NCBI GenBank assembly: GCA_035298385.1 | Contig: DATGYC010000165.1 | Location: 1-7,833 of the forward strand | Reading direction: 5' to 3' | Origin: DATGYC01 sp035298385 | GTDB lineage: Bacteria > Bacillota > Sulfobacillia > Symbiobacteriales > Symbiobacteriaceae | DNA length: 7,833 nt | Shown: one piece after another, positions 6,972-7,833 of the stretch | Position numbering within the stretch: position 1 is the stretch's first letter | Layout of the letters: each line of letters begins with the position of its first letter | The notes under the pieces: model-generated | Told to the model about the DNA's origin: nothing | Databases searched by the model: none | Seen by the model: the letters and a program-made list of their open reading frames with translations, nothing else | Position numbers and translations under genes: made by a program

Positions 6972-6988
6972 GTTCGCCCTGAGCGAAC
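6972..6988. repeat. Dyad GTTCGC-N5-GCGAAC before the peptide gene
   Basis: GTTCGC (6972-6977) and GCGAAC (6983-6988) are exact inverted copies around CCTGA, 49 bases before the peptide start codon. The ten bases GTTCGCCCTG (6972-6981) recur exactly at 5920-5929, upstream of the TPR gene. It could be an operator or an RNA hairpin. Confidence 0.35.
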
Positions 6989-7037
6989 GGCTTGGCCGAC
7001 CGTGGGGTCTGTAGAGCAAACAAAGGGGGAACGTCAT

Positions 7038-7160
7038 ATGCGGCGGATGATGGTAGTCCTGCTGGCTTTCCTGACCCTTGTGGCCCTGACGACGGGGATT
7101 GCAGCGGCGGAGGGGCGCCCGATTGTGCCGATGCCGATGCGCCTGAGCCGTTCGTTCTAG
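7038..7160 (+). CDS. Small secreted peptide precursor (40 aa), possible Phr-like signal
   Basis: A 40-residue product with a classic Sec signal peptide: basic MRRMM, a hydrophobic core (residues 6-21, VVLLAFLTLVAL and on) and a signal peptidase site after IAAA (24). Cleavage would leave a 16-residue tail EGRPIVPMPMRLSRSF that is basic and has no cysteine. The start ATG 7038 follows AAAGGGGGAA by about 6-8 bases. A good terminator begins 10 bases past the TAG, which supports a real gene. It lies 106 bases after the TPR gene on the same strand. A receptor-like TPR protein followed by a tiny exported peptide is the Rap-Phr layout; in those systems the exported precursor is trimmed to a 5-10 residue signal, often from the C-terminus, and re-imported. 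No known Phr sequence was recognised. Alternatively it is a short secreted peptide of other function. Confidence 0.65.
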   Translation: MRRMMVVLLAFLTLVALTTGIAAAEGRPIVPMPMRLSRSF

Positions 7161-7170
7161 CGGATACGGG

Positions 7171-7204
7171 GCGACCTCCCAGGTGGGGGGTCGCTCCTTT
7201 CGTT
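7171..7204 (+). terminator. Rho-independent terminator after the peptide gene
   Basis: Ten-base arms GCGACCTCCC (7171-7180) and GGGGGGTCGC (7185-7194), with one G-U pair, enclose AGGT and are followed by TCCTTTCGTT. On the - strand the same stem has no T-run, so it serves the + strand peptide gene; it ends at the stop codon of the convergent regulator. Confidence 0.8.
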
Positions 7205-7742
7205 AGTCGTCCTCGCAGAGTTTGCCGAGTTTGAAGAAGCGGGTCGGCATCGCTGTTAATACGGCGACCTGCTTTAGCTGGACCTCCGTGATGTAGAGGG
7301 AGCGTGCATCCTCATAGAGGAGATTCTTTAGCGCACTCACGTCCATGGCCATGACGTAGGCAAGGACAACAATCGGTAACTCCGCTGAGGTCGCGATCAT
7401 CTTCAGGACTCGCTGGAACCGCTCGATTGGTAGGAGGGCCTCGAACTCCGGGAGGTTCTGCCGGACCTCCGGCTCGATCCAGCCAGCAAGTCCACGGCAC
7501 CGCCCCGGCGTAGTTGGCTCCAAACGGGGGACCTGTCCGCGTGCAAAGGCAGGCGTCACGGTGAGGGTGCGACACCAAGCATAGAGTTTCTCTGCGCTGA
7601 CTTCACCCTTCTGACCATTCTCCACCTCACTCTGGTAGCCAGGAGCCGGACCGCCCCGCAGTTGAACATCCCGCATGGTGAGCTCTTGCTGTTCGCGAGC
7701 CCACTTGAGCAGGTGACCGACGACCTTTCCCTCCTCCCCCAT
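7203..7742 (-). CDS. XRE-family transcriptional regulator with a second HTH-like domain
   Basis: A 179-residue DNA-binding protein. Residues 8-68 form a Cro/C1-type HTH: helices LLKWAREQQ, MRDVQLRG, then the recognition-helix region GYQSEVENG (35-43) and EKLYAWCRTLTVTP. After a linker, residues about 108-171 again read like an XRE fold: FQRVLKMIATS, LPIVVLAYVMAMD, VSALKNLLYED, then ITEVQLKQVAVLTAMPTRFF. No TPR region is attached. The start ATG 7742 is the only reasonable one; AAGGGGG lies 11 bases upstream on the - strand. It has its own strong promoter overlapped by a dyad, which suggests autoregulation. It converges on the TPR and peptide genes and could act with them, as separate-chain versions of the HTH-TPR peptide regulators, but no direct evidence links them. 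Confidence 0.85.
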   Translation of the reverse strand: MGEEGKVVGHLLKWAREQQELTMRDVQLRGGPAPGYQSEVENGQKGEVSAEKLYAWCRTLTVTPAFARGQVPRLEPTTPGRCRGLAGWIEPEVRQNLPEFEALLPIERFQRVLKMIATSAELPIVVLAYVMAMDVSALKNLLYEDARSLYITEVQLKQVAVLTAMPTRFFKLGKLCEDD

Positions 7743-7786
7743 CTGAATAAAAGCCCCCTTCCTTGCCGCTCTTTTCCATCTTATTT

Positions 7787-7806
7787 TAACGTAGCACTCA
7801 ACGTTA
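7787..7806. promoter_or_regulatory. Perfect dyad TAACGT-N8-ACGTTA over the regulator promoter, probable operator
   Basis: TAACGT (7787-7792) and ACGTTA (7801-7806) are exact inverted copies, 20 bases in all, two helical turns, as expected for an XRE dimer. The dyad covers the -10 and half of the spacer of the promoter, so a bound protein would block RNA polymerase. Autorepression by the adjacent XRE protein is the simplest reading. The same hexamer pair was not found upstream of the TPR gene. Confidence 0.55.
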
Positions 7807-7816
7807 TTCCTGTCAA
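7788..7816 (-). promoter_or_regulatory. Promoter of the XRE regulator gene
   Basis: Read on the - strand, a perfect -35 TTGACA (7816-7811) is followed after 17 bases by TACGTT (7793-7788). The bases TGC directly before it form an extended -10. Spacing is ideal, and the surrounding 70 bases are AT-rich, unlike the rest of the window. The start codon is 45 bases downstream. Confidence 0.7.
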
Positions 7817-7833
7817 TATTCTTGAAATAAGAG

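Noticed and set aside
6837..7037. Longer version of the peptide frame starting at 6837
   Set aside because: It overlaps the end of the TPR gene and would put the signal peptide in mid-protein; ATG 7038 has its own ribosome site.

Overview
The window looks like a stretch of chromosome from a GC-rich, probably thermophilic or environmental Firmicutes (Bacillota) lineage, for example a Symbiobacterium-like organism. Three observations point there: purine-rich GGAGG-type ribosome binding sites precede most genes; a monothiol bacilliredoxin (BrxC/YtxJ type) is present, a family tied to bacillithiol-using Firmicutes; and a TPR protein plus tiny secreted peptide resembles Firmicute peptide-signalling loci. 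The genus is a guess.

Layout. Positions 2-742 hold the C-terminal part of an AMP-forming acetyl-CoA synthetase, closed by a strong hairpin. Next comes a two-gene unit on the + strand: a CapA-family lipoprotein (to 2074) and a translationally coupled GNAT acetyltransferase (2086-2604). A hairpin at 2608-2636 separates it from two tandem-duplicated double-GNAT acetyltransferases on the - strand (2643-3584 and 3606-4550), which form an operon reading leftward. Divergent from them is the bacilliredoxin gene (4677-5015) with a good terminator. A 72-residue acidic protein of unknown function (5062-5280, -) diverges from a Nudix hydrolase (5338-5916, +).

The right end (about 5917-7833) is the most interesting part. 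A 287-residue all-helical TPR protein without a DNA-binding domain (6068-6931) is followed, after a terminator-like hairpin, by a 40-residue open reading frame with a clear Sec signal peptide and a 16-residue secreted tail (7038-7160). This is the architecture of a Rap-Phr type receptor and its signalling peptide. A convergent gene (7203-7742, -) encodes an XRE regulator that seems to carry two HTH-like domains. Its promoter, with consensus -35 and extended -10, is overlaid by a perfect TAACGT-N8-ACGTTA dyad. Together these could be a split peptide-responsive circuit (receptor, peptide, regulator), but this is inference from layout.

No rRNA, tRNA, CRISPR array or insertion sequence was seen. 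No gene-free stretch exceeds 300 bases; the longest is 5917-6067, which holds two inverted repeats and a candidate promoter. The last ~70 bases are clearly AT-richer than the rest.
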